DNA of 32,652 nucleotides. It comes from Kiritimatiellia bacterium. Its GTDB lineage: Bacteria > Verrucomicrobiota > Kiritimatiellia > RFP12 > UBA1067. Of the stretch, positions 23,437 to 30,768 are shown piece after piece; positions within the stretch are counted from its first letter, which is position 1; each line of letters starts with the position of its first letter. The notes under the pieces were generated by a model. The model was not told the DNA's origin, did no database searches, and saw nothing but the letters and a program-made list of their open reading frames with translations. The DNA is taken from the NCBI GenBank assembly GCA_017403825.1, contig JAFRDO010000020.1, positions 1 through 32,652 on the forward strand. Direction: 5' to 3'. The position numbers were made by a program, and so were the translations under genes.

Positions 23437-26337
23437 ATGAAAAAGCATGTTTGCGGTTGTGCCCTTTGGGCGCTTGCGGTCCAGGCGCTTGGCATGGGCA
23501 ACGTCGAATGGGGCGGCCGTGAGCCGCATCTTGCCGTTGTGGATCCTGTCTGCGGCTACGAACCTGGAACGGTACTGGACCTTGGCGGAGAATGGACGTT
23601 TGCCACGTGCGGGTTCGCAGCTGACCGTTCGCAGTTCTTCAACTTGCGTCCCTATAAGGCATCATGGTCGAACGAGCGCAAGATCACCGTTCCCGGCACG
23701 TGGGAGTCGCAGGGCGTAGGCGAGGCGGTCCCTGCGACGCGCCGTTGCTGCTACGCCGGCTACGAGACATGCTTTCCGCTTGTGCACTGCTTTGTCGGCG
23801 ACGGCTGGTACCGGCGCACGTTCGATATTCCGGCGGAATGGAAGGGAAAGCGCATCTGGCTGAAAGTCGGCGGCGTGGGGTGTCAGGGCTGGTTCTGGGT
23901 GAACGACATGCCGGTCGCGCATGTCTTCGACTACTGCGCCACGCGAAAGTTCGAGATAACCGATCTTGTGGAGCCAGGCAAGCCGGCGAAGTTCGTCGTG
24001 GAGGTGTCGAATGCCGCGCCCTCGAAACTTGGCACCGCCGAGGCCGTTTCATGCTTCGGCGGCATCTTGCGTCCCCTTGAGCTAGAGGCGACCCCGCAGA
24101 CGTTCATCGACGACGCCTGGGTGCGCGGCGACTTCGACGCGCAGTGCGCCGAAGCGCATGTGACAGTGGCAGGCGGAGCGGGCTCGGCAAACGCGTCTTG
24201 CCGGATTCGCTTTACGGTCGACGGCCATACCGTCGAGCAAGCCATTGCCGCAACAACTACCAACTCTAAACTCTCAACTCTTAACTTTCAACTCGCGGTT
24301 CCGCTTGCGGAACTGCGTCCTTGGTCTCCGGAACATCCCAACCTCTACACTGGCATCGTCGAGCTGGTCGAGAACGGTACCGTTACGCAGGTGCGGCGCG
24401 AACGCTTCGGCATCCGCAAGTTCGAGGTGCGCGGCAAGGACTTCTACCTCAACAACCGTCCGTTCTTCATGCGCGGATGCGGATTCCACGAGGTCGATCC
24501 GATCTACGGACGGCACCGTCCGCGGCGCGAAGACTGCCGCGCACGGATCGCCAAGGCGCGTGCTGCCGGGTTCAACTTCGCCCGCCTGCACACGCGTTGC
24601 GAGTCGCCCGAGTTCTTCGAGGCGGCAGACGAGCTGGGGCTGATGCTTCAGCCCGAGCTGCCGTACTACGGCGACTTCTCCACTGGCATGGCGCCGTTCG
24701 AGCCGCTTGCCGACGTCAGGGAACTCTGGGAGAACTTCCGCCGCCATCCGTCCTTCGCCGTGTACAGCGGGGGAAACGAGGGCACGTTCGGGCCAGTGCT
24801 GGGTCCGAAGTTCCATGCGGCCGTCCAGACGATGGATCCCGACCGCCTCGTCACCGAGCAGGATTCCATGGCGCAGCCGCCCTGGAAGCGTAGCCCGTCG
24901 GAGGCGAAGGACGCCCAGACGTGGCGCGGCGCGGGCGTGACGGACAAGAAGGACCTTGCGCACTACCGCGTGTCGGGGACGGATGACTTCATCGCCTACC
25001 CCGACCGCATCTGGCCGCGCGGCAAGTACGACCCGCCGTGCCCGATGATCGCGCACGAATTCATGAATCTCTCCGTCAAGTCCGACACGCGGCTGGAGAA
25101 GGACTACACGGGGCTGTGGGATCATCCCGTGAAGCGGTCTGTACGCGGCGAATGGCTGGCGCGGTTCGGACTGGACCATGCGATTGGCGACCGTCTGCAG
25201 GACGCGCAGCACCGACTTCAGGCTGTGTGGCAGAAGCTTGGCATCGAGTCGGCGCGAAAGGATCCGCACTGCGACGGCTACTATTTCTGGTCGCTAACCG
25301 ACTGCACCATGCCTAACGAGCCGGATTGGAGCGGCGTCGACACCAACAACCTCTCCTATATCGCGCAGGGGTTGTTCACGCCATTTCTTACCGAGAAGAT
25401 CGGCGGGCAGACGACAGAAGGGTTCGCGGCGTTCAATTCGCCTGTCGGCGTGTTCGTAGATGCCAGGCCGGAGTATCTCCATCTCGTCGCGGGTGAGGCC
25501 TTCGAGTTTGATGTGCTCTTCGCCAACTATGGCGACGATGCGCTTCCTGATGCGGTGGTGGAGTGGTCGCTCGCGGCGAAGTCCGGCGAACGTCTGGCCG
25601 GCGGCGAGAAGGCGGTCGGATTTCTTGGTCTCGGCGGTGTCAGGAAGATCGCTGCGTTCGCTCCGTCTGCGCCGAATGTCGCCAGAGCGATGGCGGCGGA
25701 ACTTGCGGTCGAGGTGAGGTCCGGTGGCGGGACGGCGGCGCACGGACGCTGGGAGTGCTGGCTCTTCCCGGCGCGGACAAAGCGCGACGGACGCGACATC
25801 GCGGCGGCGGGCGCATGCCGGGCGGCTGTCGAGGCGGCGTTTGACGGCGTTCTTCCGCCCGAACGGGCTGCGGAGGCGAAGGTCGTGGTGACGGACATGG
25901 GGTCGCCGGAAGCGTCGGCGGCTTTTGTGCGCGGTCAGGGCGTGGTCGAGATCGGCGGGCTGAAGGAGCCGATGAACATCGAACTTGGATGGTGGTTCCA
26001 CAAGAATGTCGTAGGCGCTGTGTTTGACGTGCAAAGCCCGTTGCTGAAATACCTGCCGCCGTGCGAGAGCCTTTCCACGCTCCATTTCCGCATCTTCAAG
26101 AAGGGGCTCGCGATGCCTGTGAAGGACTTCCCGGCGGATTCGCTCTCCGCCGTCAGCGAGGAGCAGGCCTCGTGCCGGGCGCATCTTGGCGAACGGATCG
26201 GCAAGAACGGCGGACGGCATGTCTTCGCCTACGGTCTTGCGCTTGACAGTTCTCTTCCCGAGGCGGTGGCGATTCTTGACGGACTGATTGACAGGGCACG
26301 CGAGCCTGCGACAAAGGAGCAGTTCCGACAAGATTGA
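23437..26337 (+). CDS. Secreted GH2-family glycoside hydrolase
   Basis: 966 residues with a short N-terminal signal (KKHVCGCALWALAVQALG). Order: sugar-binding jelly roll (about 45-215, LDLGGEWTF, TVPGTWESQG, DGWYRRTFDIP, CQGWFWVND), Ig-like domain (about 220-330, ending WSPEHPNLYTG), then the TIM barrel from about 330 (FGIRKFEVRGKDFYLNNRPFFMRG). The acid/base is E448 in GGNEGTFG and the nucleophile probably E541 in AHEFMN. The C-terminal 300 residues are a divergent accessory region. GH2 covers beta-galactosidases, glucuronidases, mannosidases and others; the specificity cannot be read here. A 7-bp tandem repeat interrupts the Ig-like domain (24261-24295). No clear Shine-Dalgarno precedes the ATG, 28 bp after the previous gene. 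Confidence 0.85.
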   Translation: MKKHVCGCALWALAVQALGMGNVEWGGREPHLAVVDPVCGYEPGTVLDLGGEWTFATCGFAADRSQFFNLRPYKASWSNERKITVPGTWESQGVGEAVPATRRCCYAGYETCFPLVHCFVGDGWYRRTFDIPAEWKGKRIWLKVGGVGCQGWFWVNDMPVAHVFDYCATRKFEITDLVEPGKPAKFVVEVSNAAPSKLGTAEAVSCFGGILRPLELEATPQTFIDDAWVRGDFDAQCAEAHVTVAGGAGSANASCRIRFTVDGHTVEQAIAATTTNSKLSTLNFQLAVPLAELRPWSPEHPNLYTGIVELVENGTVTQVRRERFGIRKFEVRGKDFYLNNRPFFMRGCGFHEVDPIYGRHRPRREDCRARIAKARAAGFNFARLHTRCESPEFFEAADELGLMLQPELPYYGDFSTGMAPFEPLADVRELWENFRRHPSFAVYSGGNEGTFGPVLGPKFHAAVQTMDPDRLVTEQDSMAQPPWKRSPSEAKDAQTWRGAGVTDKKDLAHYRVSGTDDFIAYPDRIWPRGKYDPPCPMIAHEFMNLSVKSDTRLEKDYTGLWDHPVKRSVRGEWLARFGLDHAIGDRLQDAQHRLQAVWQKLGIESARKDPHCDGYYFWSLTDCTMPNEPDWSGVDTNNLSYIAQGLFTPFLTEKIGGQTTEGFAAFNSPVGVFVDARPEYLHLVAGEAFEFDVLFANYGDDALPDAVVEWSLAAKSGERLAGGEKAVGFLGLGGVRKIAAFAPSAPNVARAMAAELAVEVRSGGGTAAHGRWECWLFPARTKRDGRDIAAAGACRAAVEAAFDGVLPPERAAEAKVVVTDMGSPEASAAFVRGQGVVEIGGLKEPMNIELGWWFHKNVVGAVFDVQSPLLKYLPPCESLSTLHFRIFKKGLAMPVKDFPADSLSAVSEEQASCRAHLGERIGKNGGRHVFAYGLALDSSLPEAVAILDGLIDRAREPATKEQFRQD
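24261..24295 (+). repeat. Five tandem 7-bp repeats, CAACTCT type, inside GH2 gene
   Basis: Five consecutive heptamers: CAACTCT, AAACTCT, CAACTCT, TAACTTT, CAACTCG. They are far lower in GC than the flanks and stay in frame, encoding NSKLSTLNFQL within the Ig-like domain. A related, C-richer array lies in the last gene of the window. Confidence 0.75.
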
Positions 26338-26408
26338 TCCGGATAATGACTTGATGTTCTTTGCTTGATTTTGATATCATTTTTTGCCGAACAGTTTATA
26401 GTATTATA

Positions 26409-26417
26409 TGATATAAT
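26409..26417 (+). promoter_or_regulatory. Extended -10 promoter for LamG gene
   Basis: TGATATAAT in the AT-rich 131-bp gap after the GH2 gene, 51 bp before the chosen ATG at 26469. A TTGCCG at 26384-26389 is the nearest -35-like hexamer, at a too-long 22-bp spacing. The rest of 26338-26468 holds no gene I can see. Confidence 0.65.
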
Positions 26418-26468
26418 TATGCCGATTGCAGGGATTGTCTTGCGACAAAGAACAAGGAGATGCATGCT

Positions 26469-29234
26469 ATGAAAGCATTATCGACGATGGCCTGTGCGTT
26501 CTGCGCGGTGCTTGGACTGACAGTTTCCGCCACGGCGGAGACGGAGACGATAGCCTACTGGCCGTTCGGCACGAACGGCTTCCACGACGTTTCCGGCAAC
26601 GGACGCGACTTAGTGGGCGTGGAGATTGCGGAGAGCGACGCGGCGTACATGGTGCTTAACCAAGGCACGACGACAGGCCAGTATCTTAAAACGGCTACGG
26701 CGCTTGACCTCTCCGGCGAGACGGCGGTCACTTTTGAGTGCTGGTGGCGCAAGACGGCGGCATACAACGGCAGCTATCCAATGCTCATGGCGGCGGCACA
26801 TGTAGGCGCAAACGATCTGGGCAGCTTTTTTGTTAGCCAGTATTCAGGCGCCGACGGCATCATCCGGTCTCAATACAGAAGTGCGGCAGAAAGTTGGCAG
26901 TTGGATTATACCAACAACAACGATCCGATGTTTGTTGGCGGCAAAGTCAATGACGGCATGTGGCATCACGTCGCCTATGTAGTCAACAGGGCAGAAACGA
27001 CCAAATCAAAGCAATGCCGCCTCTACGTTGACGGGGTAGAGGTTGCGAAAACAGGGGTTTGGAAAACGGAACCGAATACAATTGCCGCGCTTTTCAACGA
27101 TTATTTTGTGATTGGAGGCGGCACGGACTATAATGCCTCGGATTCTTGGAATGGGTACATCGACGACGTACGCATCAGCCGCGGCGTACTGACACCGGAC
27201 GAGTTTCTCAAGTATCCTACCGTAGGCAAGACGATGCGGGCGGATGACGGCAAGCTGCCCGTCGTCGCCTACTGGCCGTTCGGTGGCAAGAGTGGAAAGG
27301 ATGTGACCGACAATGGCTTCGATTTGACGTTTGACGCCACCTTGCCGATGCGCTCTGGTGCGCCCTATCCGCAGTATAATACGCGGACTGCATGGACCAA
27401 CTTCTATCTGACGTCTTTCCCGTTCTCTGCTTTCTCCAAGACGGGTGTGACCATTGAATGTTTTGCATGGTCTGGATCGGCTCCTAATGGTGGTTCCACA
27501 GGCAATATTGCCGTCGAGTCCTCGCAATGGTGGAATAGTCAGGGAGCGTTCCGCTTCAGCTACGAGTCAACCAATACCGTAAGTGTTGCCCCGTCATTCA
27601 AACGAGTAGGCGTCCACTTCTATACAGGTTCTGGGTTTGCTTCGTCTGTCACGACGGAGGCGGAGTTCGGTGTAATGAACGACAGCAAGTGGCGGCATTT
27701 TGCCATTGTGTACGATCCTTCAAGGGTTGGTCCCGGCATAGTTACGCTTTATGTCGATGGCGTCGCGGCAACCGACGACGAGGGGACGGCAGCCACGCAA
27801 GGCGCATTTGCCTTGCGGGACGATGTGGTCAAGTTTGCACAAAGTTTCTTCGGTTCGTTTGACGACTTGCGCATCACGGCGGGTGTGCTGACGCCTGACC
27901 AGTTCTTGGCAAGCCGTTCCGTCGGTTCGACCGTCGCGCTCTACCGTTTCGACCAGAGTTCGCTCGCCGATGTCTCCGGCAACGGGACTGAACTTGATTA
28001 TTGCCAGGGCGCGAACGTCGGGAGCGGCACTCCGACCTTTGGCGACGGCGGCTATCCCGAAAGCGGAACGGGGCTTGTCTTCTCCGGCAAGAACGCCGAC
28101 AAAGACTGGATTCAAACCGCAAATCCGATCGATCTCACCAATACGAAAGGGTTGACCGTGGAGTTCGATTTCAACGGTCCAGCACCGAAAGCAGAGGATG
28201 ACAGCACGGTCTATGTGATGGCGGCGAGTTCGAACGCAACGCTGGAAAAGGGCGGGTTCGTCGTCTATCGCACGGGTGATGCATTGCAGGGGCAAATCCG
28301 AAAGAATTCATCGTCGTGGATTTCGGCATTCAATCGAACCTTGGGTTCAGCAGTGAATGGCTACCATCATGGCCGATATACGATTGATGCCAATACGCCC
28401 GGCAAAGTGACGACATACGCATGGGCGAATGGAGCGAGCACTGGCGAAACCAAAAATGAGGCGTTTGATTCGCTTGGCAACCTGACGCTGAGCTTTGGCC
28501 ATTGTTCATCTTATTATGGTTATGCATCTACAGAACCATGCTACTTGAAGGGCAAGATTTTGCGTGTCGCCATTTCGGATGTGGTCTTGGATTCGGCGGA
28601 CTTCGTGTTGGAAAATCTTCCTCCCGATCCCGAGACGAAGGCGACGCTGGCATACTGGGACTTTAACGGGTTTGACGACAAGTCGGGCTCGGGGAACGAC
28701 CTTACAGTGTCTAGCGGATGCAAGATACGGAGAGGCGCGTTGGCTCTGGACGGCGCATCTTCGGCGGTGACGGACGACACGCTCTATCTTTCCGGCCTGA
28801 CGCAGGCGACGATCGAGTGCTTTGTCTGCTTCGGCGGCAGTGCTTCCTCCGGCACCCTGTTTTCAATGGGAAGCGGAGCCGGCTCATTTACCGTAACGGC
28901 AGATGCGACAGCTGGCACGCTCTCCGGTTCGTTCATACCGTATGACCATCTCGCCGCGTCTAACGGCGGTACGGCCGCTCCCGACCCGTTCGAGGGGCGG
29001 AAGGTGTGGCATCATGTGGCGCTTGTCATCGACCGCACTAAGTCTGGTGCGGATGCTGTGAGGTTCTATGTGGACTATCAGCGTGCGACACCTGCCGGAC
29101 GCGCCTGGGACAATGCGGCGTCCATGCTTGACGGTACGCTTGTCGTCGGTGCCGATTCTGCGCAAACGGGCAGCTTCTTCACCGGGTTCATTGATGACCT
29201 TCGCGTGAGCAAGGGCGCGCTTGAGCCAAGCTAG
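26469..29234 (+). CDS. Secreted protein with four LamG (concanavalin A-like) modules, apparently truncated by TAG
   Basis: 921 residues with a signal peptide ending VSATA. Four LamG/laminin-G-like modules begin at about residues 28 (AYWPFGTNGFHDVSGNGRDL), 264 (AYWPFGGKSGKD), 488 (ALYRFDQSSLADVSGNG) and 725 (AYWDFNGFDDKSGSGNDL). Modules 1, 2 and 4 end in the same pattern: DDVRISRGVLTPDEF, DDLRITAGVLTPDQF, DDLRVSKGALEPS-stop. The TAG at 29232-29234 falls exactly on the Glu/Gln position and the frame stays open afterwards (see 29235-29294). Such proteins are thought to bind glycans at the cell surface; no catalytic domain is present. AAGGAG (26454-26459) gives correct spacing to ATG 26469 rather than to ATG 26460. 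Parts of this gene are less GC-rich than its neighbours. Confidence 0.8.
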   Translation: MKALSTMACAFCAVLGLTVSATAETETIAYWPFGTNGFHDVSGNGRDLVGVEIAESDAAYMVLNQGTTTGQYLKTATALDLSGETAVTFECWWRKTAAYNGSYPMLMAAAHVGANDLGSFFVSQYSGADGIIRSQYRSAAESWQLDYTNNNDPMFVGGKVNDGMWHHVAYVVNRAETTKSKQCRLYVDGVEVAKTGVWKTEPNTIAALFNDYFVIGGGTDYNASDSWNGYIDDVRISRGVLTPDEFLKYPTVGKTMRADDGKLPVVAYWPFGGKSGKDVTDNGFDLTFDATLPMRSGAPYPQYNTRTAWTNFYLTSFPFSAFSKTGVTIECFAWSGSAPNGGSTGNIAVESSQWWNSQGAFRFSYESTNTVSVAPSFKRVGVHFYTGSGFASSVTTEAEFGVMNDSKWRHFAIVYDPSRVGPGIVTLYVDGVAATDDEGTAATQGAFALRDDVVKFAQSFFGSFDDLRITAGVLTPDQFLASRSVGSTVALYRFDQSSLADVSGNGTELDYCQGANVGSGTPTFGDGGYPESGTGLVFSGKNADKDWIQTANPIDLTNTKGLTVEFDFNGPAPKAEDDSTVYVMAASSNATLEKGGFVVYRTGDALQGQIRKNSSSWISAFNRTLGSAVNGYHHGRYTIDANTPGKVTTYAWANGASTGETKNEAFDSLGNLTLSFGHCSSYYGYASTEPCYLKGKILRVAISDVVLDSADFVLENLPPDPETKATLAYWDFNGFDDKSGSGNDLTVSSGCKIRRGALALDGASSAVTDDTLYLSGLTQATIECFVCFGGSASSGTLFSMGSGAGSFTVTADATAGTLSGSFIPYDHLAASNGGTAAPDPFEGRKVWHHVALVIDRTKSGADAVRFYVDYQRATPAGRAWDNAASMLDGTLVVGADSAQTGSFFTGFIDDLRVSKGALEPS

Positions 29235-29294
29235 TTCATCCAGGCTTCGGCGCGTACCGAGATTCCAGACGGCGTCTGCATATTGGTGCGGTAA
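29235..29294 (+). other. In-frame continuation of LamG gene after TAG
   Basis: After the TAG the same frame encodes FIQASARTEIPDGVCILVR then TAA (29292-29294). This reads as the expected C-terminal tail of this LamG type: FIQAS lines up with FLKYP and FLAS after the E/Q in the earlier modules. The intact gene would therefore end 15 bp before the next ATG. A CAG-to-TAG change, a sequencing error or a read-through stop would all explain it. Confidence 0.65.
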
Positions 29295-29309
29295 CGTCCG
29301 TCATCGGCC

Positions 29310-30737
29310 ATGTCGCTGACCAGACGGGAGTTTGCCGGGCTTGTCGCCGGTGCGGCGGCAGGCTTTGGACTGAAGGGCCTTGCGGCCGGCTCTTCTGGCT
29401 CGCCGCGCTGGTACAAGGGGATGCTCCACGCCCACACTTGCTGGTCGGACGGATACGTGTTGCCTGAACAGGCCGTCGCCGCGTACAAGAACGGCGGCTA
29501 TGACTTCTTCTCCATAACGGACCACAACCGTCTCGGCACAGATTCTGACCGCTGGATGGAGGTTGCGGAGGTGACAGGCGGCTGGCCGCCTACGACAATC
29601 GAGCCGTCAGTGTTCGAGGCGTACTTGACTGCATTCCCGGACGCACGGTGGCGCACTGAAGGGGACAAGACATACGTGCGCATGAGCACGATGGCCGAGG
29701 TCGCCGAACGCTTCAATGAGGAGGGACGCTTCCTCTTCATGCCGGGTTGCGAGGTGACGACGCGGATCGGCATTCCTGACAATGCAGCCTGTGACGTACA
29801 CATGAATTACATCGGTCTTGACGCGCTAATCCCTCGCGCGGCGAAATCGGGCCTAATGGAGAAGCTGACCGGCACGACCGCCGCCGCGGTCATACGCGAG
29901 ACGAGGGATCAGGTCGGGCGACTTGCAGCGAAGAAGGGCAATCCGCCGCACATCTTCTTCGTCAACCATCCGCACTGGCGCTACTACGACGTTCTGCCGG
30001 CGGACATCATCGCCAACCCCGACATCCGCTTCTTCGAGGTGTGCAACACGGGCAGCGCCTGGGCGCCGGAAGATTCCATGCCGAAGGACGGGTTCGACAA
30101 CGACCGCTTTTGGGATGCCGTCAATGCCACAAGGTGCAAACGTGGAGAGCGTCTTCTTTACGGCATTGGCACGGACGATACGCACATGTACCCCGACAGC
30201 GGCACGAGCCGCTGCCCGATAACGTATGGCGACGCGTGGATAGGCGTCCGCTCCGCGGCGCTTACTCCAGCCGCGCTGTTCGCGGCGATGAAGAACGGCG
30301 ACTTCTATGCGTCGGGCGGCGTCGATTTTGAGGACGTCCGGTTCGACCGCAGCACGGGGACGCTGTCCGTTTCGGTTCCAGCGAAGGCAGGCGTCGCCTA
30401 CACCGTAAAGTTTATCACGACGAAAAGCGGTGTGAGCGTCGATCCGGTGCGGACGGTTGAGTTGCCGCAGCAGGATGACCGTCCGGCGCGGAGCGTCCCT
30501 GTGTATTCGGAGGCGGTAGGAGCCGTTGTCAGGACGGTCTCGTTCGGGAGCGGAGAGGCGGCGAGTGCCTCGTACACGCTCGCCGCCGACGACCTCTACG
30601 TGCGTGCGCGTGTGGAGTCCAACGAACCGGCAACGTACCCGAACGCCATCAACAAGATGCATCCGCCCACGAAGGTCGCCTGGACTCAGCCGTACCGCCA
30701 CGGGCATAACAGATATGTCCATGACGTTTCGATATAA
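29310..30737 (+). CDS. Tat-exported PHP-domain metal-dependent phosphoesterase-like protein
   Basis: 475 residues. The N-terminus (LTRREFAGLVAGAAAGFGLKGLAAG) is a twin-arginine signal. The PHP domain follows: H40-A-H42 in LHAHTCWSDG, D71-H72-N73 in SITDHN, a glutamate in PGCEVTTRIG, NHPHWRYY, and GTDDTHMY near the end of the barrel, together a full trinuclear metal site. The C-terminal 130 residues look like a beta-sandwich. Exported PHP proteins of this type are frequent beside polysaccharide-degradation genes in gut PVC bacteria; the substrate is unknown. There is no clear ribosome site before ATG 29310; translation may be coupled to the LamG frame ending at 29294. Confidence 0.8.
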   Translation: MSLTRREFAGLVAGAAAGFGLKGLAAGSSGSPRWYKGMLHAHTCWSDGYVLPEQAVAAYKNGGYDFFSITDHNRLGTDSDRWMEVAEVTGGWPPTTIEPSVFEAYLTAFPDARWRTEGDKTYVRMSTMAEVAERFNEEGRFLFMPGCEVTTRIGIPDNAACDVHMNYIGLDALIPRAAKSGLMEKLTGTTAAAVIRETRDQVGRLAAKKGNPPHIFFVNHPHWRYYDVLPADIIANPDIRFFEVCNTGSAWAPEDSMPKDGFDNDRFWDAVNATRCKRGERLLYGIGTDDTHMYPDSGTSRCPITYGDAWIGVRSAALTPAALFAAMKNGDFYASGGVDFEDVRFDRSTGTLSVSVPAKAGVAYTVKFITTKSGVSVDPVRTVELPQQDDRPARSVPVYSEAVGAVVRTVSFGSGEAASASYTLAADDLYVRARVESNEPATYPNAINKMHPPTKVAWTQPYRHGHNRYVHDVSI

Positions 30738-30738
30738 T
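30733..30738 (+). promoter_or_regulatory. Possible -10 promoter for terminal glycosidase gene
   Basis: TATAAT overlapping the stop of the PHP gene, 30 bp before the ATG at 30769. Unlike the others it has no TG extension. The short leader carries a small GACAT/ATGTC hairpin (30741-30755). Confidence 0.45.
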
Positions 30739-30768
30739 GAGACATGGCATATGTCATATGATTTAAGC

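Noticed and set aside
26370..26388. TGATATCA palindrome followed by a T-run after the GH2 gene as a terminator
   Set aside because: The stem is four A/T-rich pairs with no loop and would not be stable.
27128..27380. TATAAT strings inside the LamG gene (near 27130 and 27375)
   Set aside because: Both lie inside the coding frame, lack the TG extension and precede no gene start; the segment is simply less GC-rich.
30741..30760. GACAT/ATGTC hairpin and repeated CATATG in the leader of the last gene as a regulatory element
   Set aside because: The stem is only 5 bp and AT-rich; no family of leader element matches it and it could be chance.
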